Positions 10,221 through 21,740 of a DNA stretch of 64,000 bases are shown piece after piece. Every line of letters begins with the position of its first letter. Position 1 is the first letter of the stretch. The notes beneath the pieces were generated by a model, which was not told where the DNA came from, did not search any database, and worked only from the letters and a program-made list of their open reading frames with translations. This DNA comes from Eleusine coracana subsp. coracana (taxonomy: Eukaryota > Streptophyta > Magnoliopsida > Poales > Poaceae), in the NCBI GenBank assembly GCA_032690845.1, contig CM064430.1, positions 1,350,949 through 1,414,948 of the forward strand, read 5' to 3'. Both the position numbers and the translations under genes were made by a program.

Positions 10221-11144
10221 TTTCAGCAGGTTGAGGTGAGAGTGAACAGATCAGTGTAATGGAATGGGATGTCTCTGAAATCTGAACAAAATGGACATAT
10301 GAAGAACTCAGAAAAAGAGAGAGATTACTAGTTCAAGACATGGAAAGGTGGTGCCAAAAATTCCATGCACGTGCTACTTCATGTTTGACTTTGTGCTGAG
10401 TCCATCTTCCTTTTCTGATTTAAGTTTTATTCTTTTCCTCATTGTCAACAAATACTAGCAGTACCAATTATGAACAAGTGCAGATATTGACTTTTCACAT
10501 GACAAGAAGCACACATTACTCCCTCTTCTCCAATTTTACATGCTAGTGAGGTGTCCAGTGTCGAGACAGGCAGTATGGAGATGTTACTGTCTGCTAGATT
10601 GCAAGCATAAAAATTTGGTACTATGCATCAGTCTTTCTTCTCCGATTTTTCTTCTGAGCACGCACCGCCATTAATCCCTGAAAGTTATGTTGTACCAGTT
10701 AAAATGGAAGGTACTAGTACTCATGCATGCACAACAGAACTAAAAAAACGCGGAAACTGTGTTGACTGAACCGATGATTTTGAATTTTAGCAGGTAAACA
10801 GCCATGTAGAATGAATAAAAAGGTTAGAAGTGGACCATGTCAGCAAAATGTCCACTAGTGTTGTAATGGTCAACAATTTGTGTTAAGCAAGACTATCTAC
10901 GCAAATTCCTCTCAGCCTTTTAACTGATCCATTACGCGAAAGCAGGTAAAACTTAGCAGGTAAAACCATGACTGGGTAAAATGAAGACCATGTGCCATCT
11001 ATTATACGAAATTCATCTCGGCCCTTTAGCTGATCCATTACGCAAAAGTCAAGCAAACAGGTAAAATTACACAGCCAACATCACAGCATCTGAAGTGCAT
11101 TCAGATTCATTGCAACTACAGTAGTCCAACCTAATTATATGAAA
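10221..11144. other. Upstream region of NB-ARC copy A
   Basis: No gene. This is paralogous to the DNA upstream of copies B (15790-16420) and C (19860-20300): shared words include cctgaaagttatgttgtacc and ttttcacatgacaagaagc. It should contain the promoter of copy A on the minus strand, but I cannot single out a TATA box with confidence. Confidence 0.5.
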
Positions 11145-12074
11145 CTAGCAAAGTGCCCGTACGTTGCTATGGGTTAAAAAAATAAAATACTTTTTATGAT
11201 TTGAATATAAATTATTTACACAATATAATTATTAATATTTTTTACATGATCATATTTATATTATTATTGATACTTCTTAGTGTACCATTTTAATGTTATA
11301 AGTAATAATTTTTCTATTATTTTTATCGTATTCTTATCATAAATATTTTTTTACCTCTAATGTTAACGATTTACATATGTAGTGTCGTTTGAGTGCTATG
11401 TTGTAAAATTAAGTGAAATGATATTAAAAAAATACATAAATATGAGAAGTACCAATATGAAGTTCAATTCATCATGCAAAGAGGGATTCTCACAAGTTTA
11501 TAATGCCTACAAGACACCACTAGATCTCTATAAAATCTAACATGCAAGACCAAGGTCGTGACCCAATGTCTAAATATTCTAGAAACTTTATCCGATAGTA
11601 AAAATCAATTTACGTAGAGTAAAAATAGCACTATATTATGACGTGATTTTAGACTTGAAAACATGCTCTAATGAGAAAAGTTAAAACACAAAAGTTGTAG
11701 ATCTCGTCGAGACCTTTTTGAAACATATGTAAATCATATTATTTGGACTACGGAGTTAGGAGATATGGACCCCACACAGAGACCTACATAGAGGAGTCTG
11801 AATCAGAACAAATATTTTTACATCATAAATTTAAAAACCAAAACAGCAAAATCTTGACTTCCGTTGAATATCAAAGTTGTAGAGCTTTTCGTGGGGTATG
11901 AGATAGAGTCCGAGTTTAACTCATTTGAACTCCGGACAAAGGATTTATGATTTTTTTAATTTAACGCTCGATATGGAAGGTACGAAACCGATTTGAATTC
12001 AATCTCTAAATCTCTAACTTTTGAGCGTACGGCAGATTGTGAACTTGTTCACCTAAATTAATATATTATAGAGA
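11145..12074 (-). mobile_element. Non-autonomous Helitron H3
   Basis: On the minus strand it starts A|TCTCTATAATATATT and ends ...cgggcactttgctag|T, obeying the Helitron end rules. The central part is similar to H2 in the opposite orientation. It lies between the flank of NB-ARC copy A and module 2. There is no helicase ORF. Unlike H1 and H2 it is not next to a DMP gene, so it represents an independent insertion of the same family. Confidence 0.75.
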
Positions 12075-12860
12075 TTTGGTGGATGGAAAGGAACCGAAGA
12101 CGGAGTAAATAAATTGCAACAAAGGCGAGCAAGGCAAACCAGGTGCGCGAGAAGCCAAATGTGTGGCCGGTCCTTGTTGATCGACAACGCGGGAAGCCGG
12201 AAGCGGAAGCTTGGCCGAGCGCGTCCAGTGGGCTTGTCCCCGGCCGACGCGGCCTTCAGCGGCACTCGATGTGGCTGGATTCCAATCTCTTTGACAGCCA
12301 GCGACTCTGTGGCCCGCGCGCGAGAAAGGAGCTAGCGGTTGGGTGCGCAGAGTTGATAGAGGCGAGAGAGGGAAGCACTTGGCGGCAGGGCTCGCGCCTG
12401 GTGGAGGCCGGCGGCGGCGGCGCGACCCCATCGGGGCCCATGACCCGAGTGTGATATTTGTAAAATGACCCCTGATTTAGATCGCAACTATTAACCGTGA
12501 TCTAAATTAAGGGTTATCTGTAAATATATTTGGATCGCGGTTAATAATCGCGATCCAAATATTTGCATATTACCCCTGGGCCAGTATGGGCTGTTGAAAG
12601 ATTGCGAGTAACTGCATCCGGCAGTGGAAACGGGCCTTGGGCCCTCGCGCATTCAAGTGAGAACCAGGCCTTTTTTGATTGGGCCGTAACGATCCCGCCC
12701 TGACTATTCAACCAGCGACTCTGTTCTTTGTTTGATTTGACTGACTTTCCCCAATCTCCAGCGCCGTCCTGCGCTTCATTCACCTCGCCGTCGGCGATCA
12801 CAGTAGCTCCGGCGCGCGACTAGGATTTCGACTTGTTCCGATCGATTTCATTCTGCAGGA
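12075..12860. repeat. GC-rich double-hairpin module, copy 2
   Basis: GC-rich block followed by two dyads. The first (about 12475-12507) has arms atttagatc / gatctaaat. The second (about 12530-12560) reads atttggatcgcgg-ttaat-aatcgcgatccaaat and is almost perfect. Then come a cgggccttgggccctcgcgc box and the ccagcgccgtcctgcgc tail. A minus-strand ORF (12256-12441) starts MGPDGVAPPPPA and resembles starts in copies 1 and 3. It has no known domain and I do not call it a gene. The module lies about 0.9 kb beyond the 3' end of NB-ARC copy B. Confidence 0.7.
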
Positions 12861-13507
12861 GCAGAGAGGAACAGACGGGGCTAGAGGGAGACAACAGCTC
12901 GGGCTGCAGCGAGCAAACGAGCAACCCGAGACACCGCCGTGACCTGTACTGGACTTTTCGCTGATGAAACTGAACTCTTTAACACTGGAAGAAACTATTT
13001 TGTCAGGCGGCTGCCAATCTTGTGCTGCTCGACGAACAGTCCAAGAGGGAAGATGAACAGGCAGAAGAATGAGTGCTGGAGCTACATGAAGCTGAACGAA
13101 ATATCTAAAAGAAACGAAGTGCATTAGCTAGTAACAGAGAGACAGAGGGTGCACAAGCAGATAACCTGCTCAATTTCAATCTGGGAACCAAACATGACCA
13201 TGATAGGCCTAGGCTCAACTGACAAAAGGAATTGCAGGGTCTAGCTGAAAGCACAACTCTCAACGCCTCAATTCTGGGGCTTCTATTTCGAGTAAAATCA
13301 ATGACATGCAATTCATATATCGTATGTAAATTTGTGTCCCAGTTTTATGAATTATTTTGTTAATAGTAAACAATTTAGACATGACAAGGTAGGAGTATAG
13401 TTCTAGTTCAACAATGATGCAAATTGCACATATCAAAACATATCCAGAAATTCTCATATGTGAGCCTTAAAATGACAACACTAATAAACTGTGACTCCAT
13501 TTTTCAT
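12861..13507. other. 3' flank of NB-ARC copy B
   Basis: No coding sequence is supported. The region is paralogous to 17400-17880 downstream of copy C (shared agaattgcagggtctagctgaaagcac and atatccagaaatt-type words), so it is the common 3' untranslated and flanking region. Confidence 0.5.
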
Positions 13508-14941
13508 TTATCGCTTCCTCTTGGCACCAATCTTACAAGTAAAGACATAGCTATTATGAGGGGGTATTCGAGACCTCCATACTAAGGCTTCAAATTTCCC
13601 ATAAGGCCTAACATTTCCATATATAACATCTTGGAGTCTTATTTTTGGAACCTCATCTGAGAAAAGTTGATGATACTGATGATAAATCACTGAATCTCCA
13701 GAATGTGCAAGCATTCTCCCAAAGCAAGAAGGTTTCTTTTGGGCCACAACATCAAAAGGATGCTCACCAAATCTGGAGACATGCTTCTGAATGGATCCTC
13801 TCAAGAAGGTCAGAACCTTATACCAAAACTGGATGTCAAAGTTTTCCCTCAGCATACAGGCAAAGACGTTTGCACGAAGGAGGCTACCTTTCACTGTCCT
13901 GGCTATCTCCATGGCCAAGTATGCAAGCCTAGGATGCATTGTGAGTTCCATGCTTCCAAATGTAAGTGTCCTGAAGAAATACCAGTATGCCTCATAGGAT
14001 AAATAGTTGAGAGTTAGAGCCTGCACAGTTCCAAGCTTGGCGATCTTGTCAGACTGGTTTATGACTATCATTTTACTACCGCTTGGCACACAACTTTTAT
14101 AAGCAGAATACAACTTATTCCATACTTCTTCGCTCAGATCCCTATCTAAGTCCACAACAATTAGTAATCTCCCATCTTTTTCTAAGTTCAACAGACGATG
14201 TTGATGTTTCATTGCACATCCTTCTGTGAAAGTAGCTAGCTCATCATCTGCGAAATCATGATCACGCAGGAAACAAATTTCTGAGAAATGATCACACACT
14301 CTTTCATCTTTGCAAACATGAGCAACAAGGGCACTCTTGCCAACTTTTGTGGGACCGACTATTGGCAGGAGCTCTAATTCCTTGGCCCCATGAAGTTGTG
14401 TGTGCAACAGGAAGTTGATGACAAGTTCAGCTTCCCTCTGGCGGCCAAACATGCAATTTTCTAGCAGGAGATGCATGCTATAAGGCTGGCGGTAAAGGAG
14501 AGGGTAGCTCGTTAAGAACATGAGCGCCTCATTCATATCAATAACCATGGAGCTCAAATCACCAAGTGCCTTTTCCAGTTGTTCAGAAATCTGCGCGTTC
14601 CTACTTGAGGAACAAAAGCCCTTTAGAGAATTTAATTTGGACAGAGAGTGACTCATGATCTGATCCTCGGGGTCCCCCTTGTCGAGGGATTGGTACCTGA
14701 ACATGTCCATCAGATAATGGCCTCTGTGCATGGCGTCCCTTATCATGTCTAGCTGCTGGAGCATGGCATGATTAGTGATGCGCCGCCCCATGGCCTCATT
14801 GATAATGACTTGTGCTCGGTGTAGAATTCTGCAGAGGCGATCCTCTACATCCACCATCGTTGGTTTGGAGATTTTGTTGATGAAGAAATTTATGGATCTG
14901 GTGGTTAGCTCAGCCAGAACTGTAGAAAGGACAATCTCCAT
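13508..14941 (-). CDS. NB-ARC protein without LRR, copy B (intact)
   Basis: 477 residues, single exon. An Rx-N-like helical N-terminus covers about 1-150 (RILHRAQVIINEAMGRRITN at 38-57). The P-loop GPTKVGKSALVAHVC is at 196-210, with the invariant GKS. The kinase-2 region (LLIVVDLDRDLSEEVW, about 259-274) keeps one aspartate but not the DDVW signature. RNBS-B is GSKMIVINQSDK at 288-299. After this come a helical region with YWYFFRTLTFGS and a C-terminal segment, IPPHNSYVFTCKIG, with a basic tail. GLPL, MHD and leucine-rich repeats are not seen. Full NLRs are usually 800-1300 residues, so this is a short CN-type protein. A role in immunity is inferred from family only. The start agrees with MDIVLS and MEIFLS in copies C and E. 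Confidence 0.88.
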   Translation of the reverse strand: MEIVLSTVLAELTTRSINFFINKISKPTMVDVEDRLCRILHRAQVIINEAMGRRITNHAMLQQLDMIRDAMHRGHYLMDMFRYQSLDKGDPEDQIMSHSLSKLNSLKGFCSSSRNAQISEQLEKALGDLSSMVIDMNEALMFLTSYPLLYRQPYSMHLLLENCMFGRQREAELVINFLLHTQLHGAKELELLPIVGPTKVGKSALVAHVCKDERVCDHFSEICFLRDHDFADDELATFTEGCAMKHQHRLLNLEKDGRLLIVVDLDRDLSEEVWNKLYSAYKSCVPSGSKMIVINQSDKIAKLGTVQALTLNYLSYEAYWYFFRTLTFGSMELTMHPRLAYLAMEIARTVKGSLLRANVFACMLRENFDIQFWYKVLTFLRGSIQKHVSRFGEHPFDVVAQKKPSCFGRMLAHSGDSVIYHQYHQLFSDEVPKIRLQDVIYGNVRPYGKFEALVWRSRIPPHNSYVFTCKIGAKRKR

Positions 14942-16480
14942 CTGGTAACTGTCTCCTCAGGAAGGTCACACACTAGGTGGAGGAGAGAACGAACAGGATT
15001 GGTAGGGAACGAAGTGGAGGGGCGAACCCGTACAGTAATATATTGAAATAATTGAAATAAAAGTATAAGTCATACAAACAAAGTTGAAAAGGCAACAGAG
15101 AAAAAGAAAAACCAACAGGAGATGTTGTGGCGTGTAATGAGGATCTGTTTCAAGAATATGTAGTGGTCCATGAACGTGATGTTTCATGTTGAACTATGGG
15201 ATTTATGACTTTGCTTGATTTTTCTGATGGACTATTTCTCTTCCTCTTTCTAAACAACAGGTGAGAACAGGAACAAGGTACAGCAGGTGAATTTCAAGCC
15301 TTGCAAAATGGACAATCACAATCCATTTGATATCTCTACAAGGCTTCGCCACAGCTTGCACTCTAACCAGTTCAGCAATCTCCTTTGTTCCATGTTTGTA
15401 TTGAGGATTGCTGCTTCACTAAAATTTTGCAGTATGTGGGCACGGTCTTTTTCGGTCCCTCTTGGTCGGTTTGATGAATATTGCAGCAGGATCTGCATAC
15501 ATTGAGCCTCTCAGAATGCCCGCTCTTCCATGCAGTGGAGTTAATAGACCTATTTCAGTGTCCCTTGCTAACAGGCACTGAATTGGATCACGTTGAACAC
15601 TCCAATTGGTTGTCACACTATGGACATTGTTGAAGTCCTGGCGAAGCTCACAATGAAAAAACGAGGTTTCGAAATCAAATACCTGGACCACCGCTATCAC
15701 TGTACAGACAGCAGAAGGTTGATTTTCAATCCATACAACACGGCAGGTCGCCTAACACGATGGATTGGAAGAAATATCACAGGTGGTTCCAGTCCAAAAT
15801 TCAGGCGTGTGCTTTCATGTTTGACCTTTGTGAGCCCTTCCAAATTTCCAGATTGTTCTGATTTGACCCCTTTTTTTTTCTTCTTCTTCATTGTCAACAA
15901 ATGTTAGCAGTGCCAGGTTACCAACAGGTGCAACTCTTGAGTTTTCACATGACAAGAAGCACACATTCCCCCCTCTTCTCCATTGCATCACATGCCAGTG
16001 AGGAGTTCAGCCACACAATATGGAGCTGCTGCTGTCTGCTGGATTGCAAGCATCCAAAACTTTGTACGCGTTATCCTTTCTTCTCTGATTTTTCTTCTTG
16101 AATTCCAAGCGAACAGTCAATCCAAGCGAACAGTCAGCCATTAATGAATCCCTGAAAGTTATGTTGTACCAGTTAAAATGGCAGCTAGTAATACCCTATA
16201 TAATGCACAACGAAAAACCAATAAAAACACTGCAAATTGTGTTGACTGCACCGATGCTTTTCAACTTGAACAGGCAACAGCGATGTAGACTGGTTACAAG
16301 TGGACCATGTCAGAAAAATCTCCACTGGTGTTCATTAAGCTCAGTAGCAGTAAGAGAAAAATGAGGACCAGGCACCATCTGAAAAGAAGAGATTGTACAT
16401 TATGAAATTCCTGTCGGCCCTTTAATTTATCCACTAGGCAAAGCAGATAAATTAAGCAGTCGCCTATTCTAGCATCCAAA
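14942..16480. other. Upstream region of NB-ARC copy B and spacer
   Basis: No gene is supported. The stretch carries the unit's common upstream DNA (paralogous to 19351-20340 and 10221-11144), including words such as gttatgttgtaccagttaaaatgg, gtggaccatgtcag and aaaaatgaggaccaggcacc. Promoter elements for copy B must lie at its left end, but none can be fixed by eye. Confidence 0.5.
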
Positions 16481-17400
16481 ACGCACTCAGATTTTTTTTG
16501 TCAGCTACCGTACTGCAATTAGATGAAAATCGATGGGCTAGCTGGACGGAACTGAAGACGGAGTAAATTGAGAGAGAAAAAAAAGGCAAATCATGTGCGC
16601 GGGCGGTTGCTGCGGCGGATCGACGACGAGCGAAGCCGGAAGAGTGCACTTGCCCGAGCGCGTTCTGTGGACTCTTCCCCAATCGAGGAGGCGGCCTAAG
16701 GTGGTGCTCGCTGTGGCTGGATCCCAATCCGTCTCTGGCGGCCAGCGTTGTCATGGCCCGCGCACAAGGACGGATGCCGCGGCTGGGAGCATCAAAGTTA
16801 TACAGGCAAGGGAGGAGCGCTTGATGGCGGGGCTGGCGCGTGGCGGCGGCGGCGGCGCGACCCCGTCGGCGGCCATCACCCAGGCGGTATATTTGCAAAA
16901 CAAAATGGCCCTGATTTGGATCGCGACCCAAATATTTGCATTTTACCCCCCTGCTCTGGTGCGGGCTGTTGAAAGATGACGAATAACCGCGGCCCGGCAG
17001 CGGAAACAGGCCTTGGGCCCTCGCGCATTCACGTGAGCACCAGGCCTTTTTTTCTTGGGCCGCAATGATCCCGCTTGGCTTTTTTTTTTTGAGATTGGCT
17101 TTTCTTTTCGATTAAACGAGAGAGTGACTCAAGAATTTCCCCGGTCTCCAGCACGGCCACCGCCCTGCGCTTCATCCACCACGCCACCGGAAATGGCAAA
17201 GGGCAGCCAACTGATCATTATTCATTCTGCCACGCACGATCTTGACTGGAGACTTGGGTTTCCCAACTCTGCTGCGATCGATTTCACTTTGCAGGTGCAG
17301 GAAGGAACACACGGCAGGGCAGCGACACTGCACTGCAGTCAGCCAAACAAGCAAGCCAAGGCCACGGTTATCTGTCCTGACGATCGATGAAACTAAACGG
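16481..17400. repeat. GC-rich double-hairpin module, copy 3 (hairpin part shortened)
   Basis: It has the same GC-rich block (tgctgcggcggatcgacgacgag) as copy 1, followed by a shortened dyad region in which atttggatcgcga runs directly into cccaaatatttgca (about 16913-16940). The middle of the double hairpin is deleted. The ggccttgggccctcgcgcattcacgtg box and tail follow. It lies about 0.95 kb beyond the 3' end of copy C. A minus-strand start MAADGVAPPPPP occurs near 16874, as in copy 1. Confidence 0.65.
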
Positions 17401-17881
17401 AACACCACCGTGGTCACAGGGCACAGGTCCGTTTCTCTGCTATATGCTTATCTGAACACAACGCCTGTGTCTTGACATTAGTATTACAATAATATTTTCA
17501 TATGCTGCAAAACCAGATTCAATAAAAGTGGCCACTGCAGCAGCTAAATTTTCAGCGACTAGTTCAAGTAGATAGGCTACCATAAACCAAAGTAGATAGC
17601 CCAAAGAACAAGCTAACGAAACAAAAATACGTGCCCCTCAAACAAATAGAATTGCAGGGTCTAGCTGAAAGCACAAACAGAACACAAACTCTACTTCTGT
17701 TTGGAGTAAAATCAGTGACCTGCAATTCATTGTATATCGTATGCAAACATATGTCCCAGTGTCATAAATTATCCTGTTAATAGTAAATAATTCAGATACA
17801 ACAAGGTAGCAGTACAGTTCCACACTGTTGCAACTTTTGTGTATCAAAACATATCCAGATATAAGCCTCAAAACGACAGGA

Positions 17882-19350
17882 TTAATGCACTGTGACTTCA
17901 TTTTTCATGGAATGCTTCCTCTTGGCACCTGTAGTTTTCAGCTCACCAATCTCACAAGTAAAAACATAACTATGGTAGGGGGGTATGCTAGACCTCCATG
18001 CTAAGGCTTCAAATTAAGGCCTAACATTTCCATATATCACATCTTGGAGATTTATTTTTGGAACCTCACCTGAAAAATGCCAATGGTATTGATGATAAAT
18101 CACTAAATCTCCAGAATGTGTAGTCATTCTCCAAAAGGAAGAAGGTTTCTTTTGGGCCACAACATCAAATGGATGCTCACCAAATCTGGAGACATGCTTC
18201 TGAATGGATGCTCTCAAGAAGGTCAGGACCTTGTACCAAAAGTGGATGTCAAAGTTTTCCCTCAGCATACAGGCAAAGACGCTTGCACGAATAAGGCTAC
18301 CTTTCACCGTCTTAGCTATCTCCATGGCCAGTATGCAAGCCTCGGATGCATTTTGGGATCCGTGCTTCCAAATGTAAGTGTCTTGAAGAAATACCAGTAT
18401 GCCTCGTAGGACATATAATTCAGAGTTAGAGCCTCCACAGTTCCAAGCTTGGTGATCGTGTCAGACTGGTTTACAACTATCATTTTACTACTGCTTGGTA
18501 CACACCTTTTATAAGCCAAATACAACTTATTCCATGCTTCTTCATTCAAATCCCTATCTAAGTCCACAACGATCAGTAATCTCCCATCTTTTTCTACGTT
18601 CACACAATCCTGATGTTTCAATGTAAATCCTTCTGTAGAAGTAGCTAGCTCATCATCTATGAAATCATGATCGCGCAGGAACCAAATTTTTGAGAAATGA
18701 TCACGCACTCTTTCGTCCTTGCAAACATGAGCAACAAGGGTACTCTTGCCGACTTCGGTGGGACCAACTATTGGGAGGACCTCTAATTCTTTGGCCCCAT
18801 GAAGTTGTGTGTGCAACAGGAAGCTGATGACAAGTTCAGCTTCCCTCTGGCGGCCAAACATGCAATTTTCTAGCAGGAGATGCATGCTATAAGGCTGACG
18901 GTACAAGAGTGGGTATCTTGCCAAGAAAATGAGTGCCTCTTTCATATCGATGACCATGGAGCTCAAATCACCAAGTGCCTTTTCCAGTTGTTCAGAAATA
19001 TGTGTGTCCCTACTGGAGGAACAAAATCCTTTTAGAGATTTTAATTTGGACAGAGAGCAACTCATTACCTGGTCCTTGGGGTCCCCCTTATCTAGGGATT
19101 GACACTTGAACATGTCAAGCATATAACAGCCTCTGTGCATGGCGTCCCTTATCATGTCTAACTGCTGGAGCATGGCATGGTTAGTGATGCGCCGCCCCAT
19201 GGCCTCATCAACAATGACCTTTGCTCGGTGCAGAATTCTGCGGAGGCGATCCTCTACATCCACAGTCGTTGGCTTGGAGATTCTGTTGATGAAGAAATTT
19301 ATGGATCTGGTGGTTAGCTCAGCCAGAACTGCAGAAAGGACAATATCCAT
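17882..19350 (-). pseudogene. NB-ARC protein without LRR, copy C (frameshift plus stop)
   Basis: A close paralogue of copy B. From MDIVLSAVLAELTTRSINFF the frame is open through the P-loop GPTEVGKSTLVAHVC, VVDLDRDLNEEAW and SSSKMIVVNQSDT. One base is missing near 18330 (sense ctggcca where copy B has cttggcca), so the frame leaves after PRLAY and resumes at MEIAKTVKGSL. A 6-base deletion near 18013 (relative to tatgggaaattt in B) turns the codons for PYGKFEA into P-stop-FEA. Beyond that stop, the normal ending (IPPYHSYVFTCEIGELKTT, basic tail) is readable down to the final TAA. Two independent lesions make it a true pseudogene. Confidence 0.88.
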
Positions 19351-20340
19351 CTGGAAACTGTCTCCTCAGGAAGTTAACACAGAAGGTGCAGGAGAGATCT
19401 AACATAATTGGGGTGGAATGAAGTGGAGGGATGAACCAGTATAGATTATAATATATTGAAATAAAAGTATAAGTTATACAAACAAAGTCCAAAAGGCAAC
19501 AACAGAGAACCAGTATAGATTATAATATATTGAAATATTTGAGTCAAGAGTCAAGAGTATACAGTGGTCCATGAACTTATGTTTCATGTTGACTTATGGG
19601 ATTTATGCCTTTACCTGCTTTTTTCTGATTGACTTTTTCCCTTCTAAACAACAGCTGAGAACGGGAACAAGGTACAGCACATGAATTTCAAGCCTTGCAA
19701 ACCGGACATCACAATCCATTTAGTCTCTGTTCAAAGCTTCCCCACAACTTGCACTCTCCTATTCAGTAATCTGCTTTCTTCCATAATTGTTTATGTCCCT
19801 CTTGGTCAGTTTGATGAATATCGCAGCATCGTCTGTATACAATGAGACTCTCAAAGTGTTGGCTCTTCCATGTACTGGGGAGTCCAGCCACACAACATGG
19901 AGCTGCTGCTGTGTGCTGGATTGCAACATCCAAAACGTTGTACGCATTAACCTTTCTTCTCCGGTTTTTCTTCTTGCATTCGAAGCCAACACTCAGCCAT
20001 TAAATAATCCCTGAAAGTTATGTTGTACCAGTTAAAATGGCAGCTAGTATTACTCTAGAATGCACAAAAAAAAAAAAAAGGATAACAACACTGCAAATTG
20101 TGTTGACGAATGCACCGATGCTTTTCAACTTCAACAGGTAACAGAGATGTAGACTGTATTAAAGGTTATAAGTGGACCTTGTCAGAATAATCTCCACTGG
20201 TGTTTTTTAAGATCAGTGAGAGAAAAATGAGGATCAGACACCATCTGTAAAGAAGAGATTGCACACTATGAAATTCCTGTCGGCCCTTCAACTGATCCAC
20301 AAGGCAAAGCAGGTTAAATTAAGCAGACACCACTACAGCA
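19351..20340. other. Upstream region of NB-ARC copy C and spacer
   Basis: No gene. Paralogous to the upstream DNA of copies A and B (accacacaatatggagctgctgctgt-like and cctgaaagttatgttgtacc words). It runs into module 4. There is a short direct duplication of the phrase around aaccagtatagattataatatattg (19430 and 19505). Confidence 0.5.
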
Positions 20341-21740
20341 TATGAAACGCATTCAGATTTTTTTTTTGTCAACCACCGTGCTCCAATTACATCAAATTTG
20401 TCAGCTGAAAGGAAGTGAGGACCGAGTAAAATTGAGAACGAAAGCAAACCAGGTTCGCGAGAAGTCAGGATGCGCGGGTGGTTGCTGCGGACCAATGACC
20501 AGGGGAGCCGAACGCGCGCGCTTGGCCGAGCGCGACCTGTGAACTCGTCTCCGACCGAGGCGGCGGCGGTCGCTGCGGCTGGATCTCGCACCCTCTCTCT
20601 GGCAGCAGGCCAGCGACGCCGTGGCGCGCGCGCGAGGCCGGAGGAAGCTGCTGCGGCGCTTCAAATTGATACAGGCGAGAGATCCGGGCGCTTGGCAGGG
20701 GGAGGCTGGCGGAGGTCGCCGGCGGCGGCGCAGACACGGCAGGTAGGAATGGCAATTCGGGGTCGGTGTGGGTGCATTTTCTCACCTATGATTCAGCCGC
20801 ACCAGCCCCGTACAGTCACGGATGGATATAGTTTTTTTTTCCTAATGGATGTCTCATGAGTCTCGAAATAAAATACGTACAAATAATTTTAGTCTAATAT
20901 TTTATTATAAAAGTAAAAATTATATGAGTCTAATAATTCTTACATGTATACATATTGTCATATTGTGTTAACTATCAACTTATGAATAAGATAATATTTT
21001 TTATTATATAAAATATATAAAAATTATGTAAAATTAAACTAAAGATATATTTTTCTATATATAAAAAAATCCGCGGGGACCTGTCACCCGCCTGAAACCC
21101 GGCGGGTACGGGCGCGGGTGTGAAATTTCACCTGCGGATGCGGGCAACATCTCTTATCGCGGGTGGGATTTTGTTTCACCCACCCCGAACCCGCCCTGTT
21201 GCCATCCCTAACGATAGGTGCCATGCCCCGGGCGGAATATTTGCAAAATGGGTCCTGATTTGAATCGCGTCTATTAAACGTGATTCAAATTAGAAGGTCA
21301 ACTGTAAATATTAGTAAATATTAGGATCATGATTAATAATTGTGATCCAAATATTTACATTTACCCCCTGGTTTAGTGGGCTGTTGCGAGGACGACGAAT
21401 TGTCGCGGCCGGCAGCGAGAAATGGGCCTTGGGCCCTTACGCACTCACGTGAGCGTCGGGCCTTTTTTAAAACTTGGGCCGTGATGCTCCCGATTTGACT
21501 ATGTAATGTATTCAGCGCGCGACTTGAATTTGACTTTCCCGCGCCGCGCTGCTCCCTTCCCACTTTCCCAGTCTCCCGCGCCGGCGCCGCCGTGCTTGCG
21601 CTTCGTGAGACACAGCATCTCCGGCCTGAGCCCTTGTGGTAGCTCGTGACTTGGCTTTCATTTTTCAACTCCTTGCCATTGAATTGATTTCACTCTGCAC
21701 GCTGCAGGGAGAAACACTCGGACAGCGAGACAGCTCGAGC
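20341..21740. repeat. GC-rich double-hairpin module, copy 4, interrupted by a hAT element
   Basis: The GC-rich part (20400-20743) continues after an inserted element at 21211. Dyad 1 (about 21259-21290) has arms tttgaatc / gattcaaa; dyad 2 (about 21321-21352) has ggatcatgattaataattgtgatcc. The gggccttgggcccttacgc box and tail follow. No NB-ARC gene follows on its left-to-right side. Instead the DNA continues into a tail shared with module 1 and then DMP3. Confidence 0.65.
20744..21210 (+). mobile_element. hAT-type MITE inside module 4
   Basis: The left end is taggaatggcaattcgggg; the right end read inversely is tagggatggcaacagggcgg. It is flanked by acggcagg (20736-20743) and acgatagg (21211-21218), an 8-base target duplication with two differences. 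The ends are CG-rich and the centre is AT-rich, with no transposase. TAGGGATGGCAAC-type ends are common in plant hAT elements. Confidence 0.72.
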
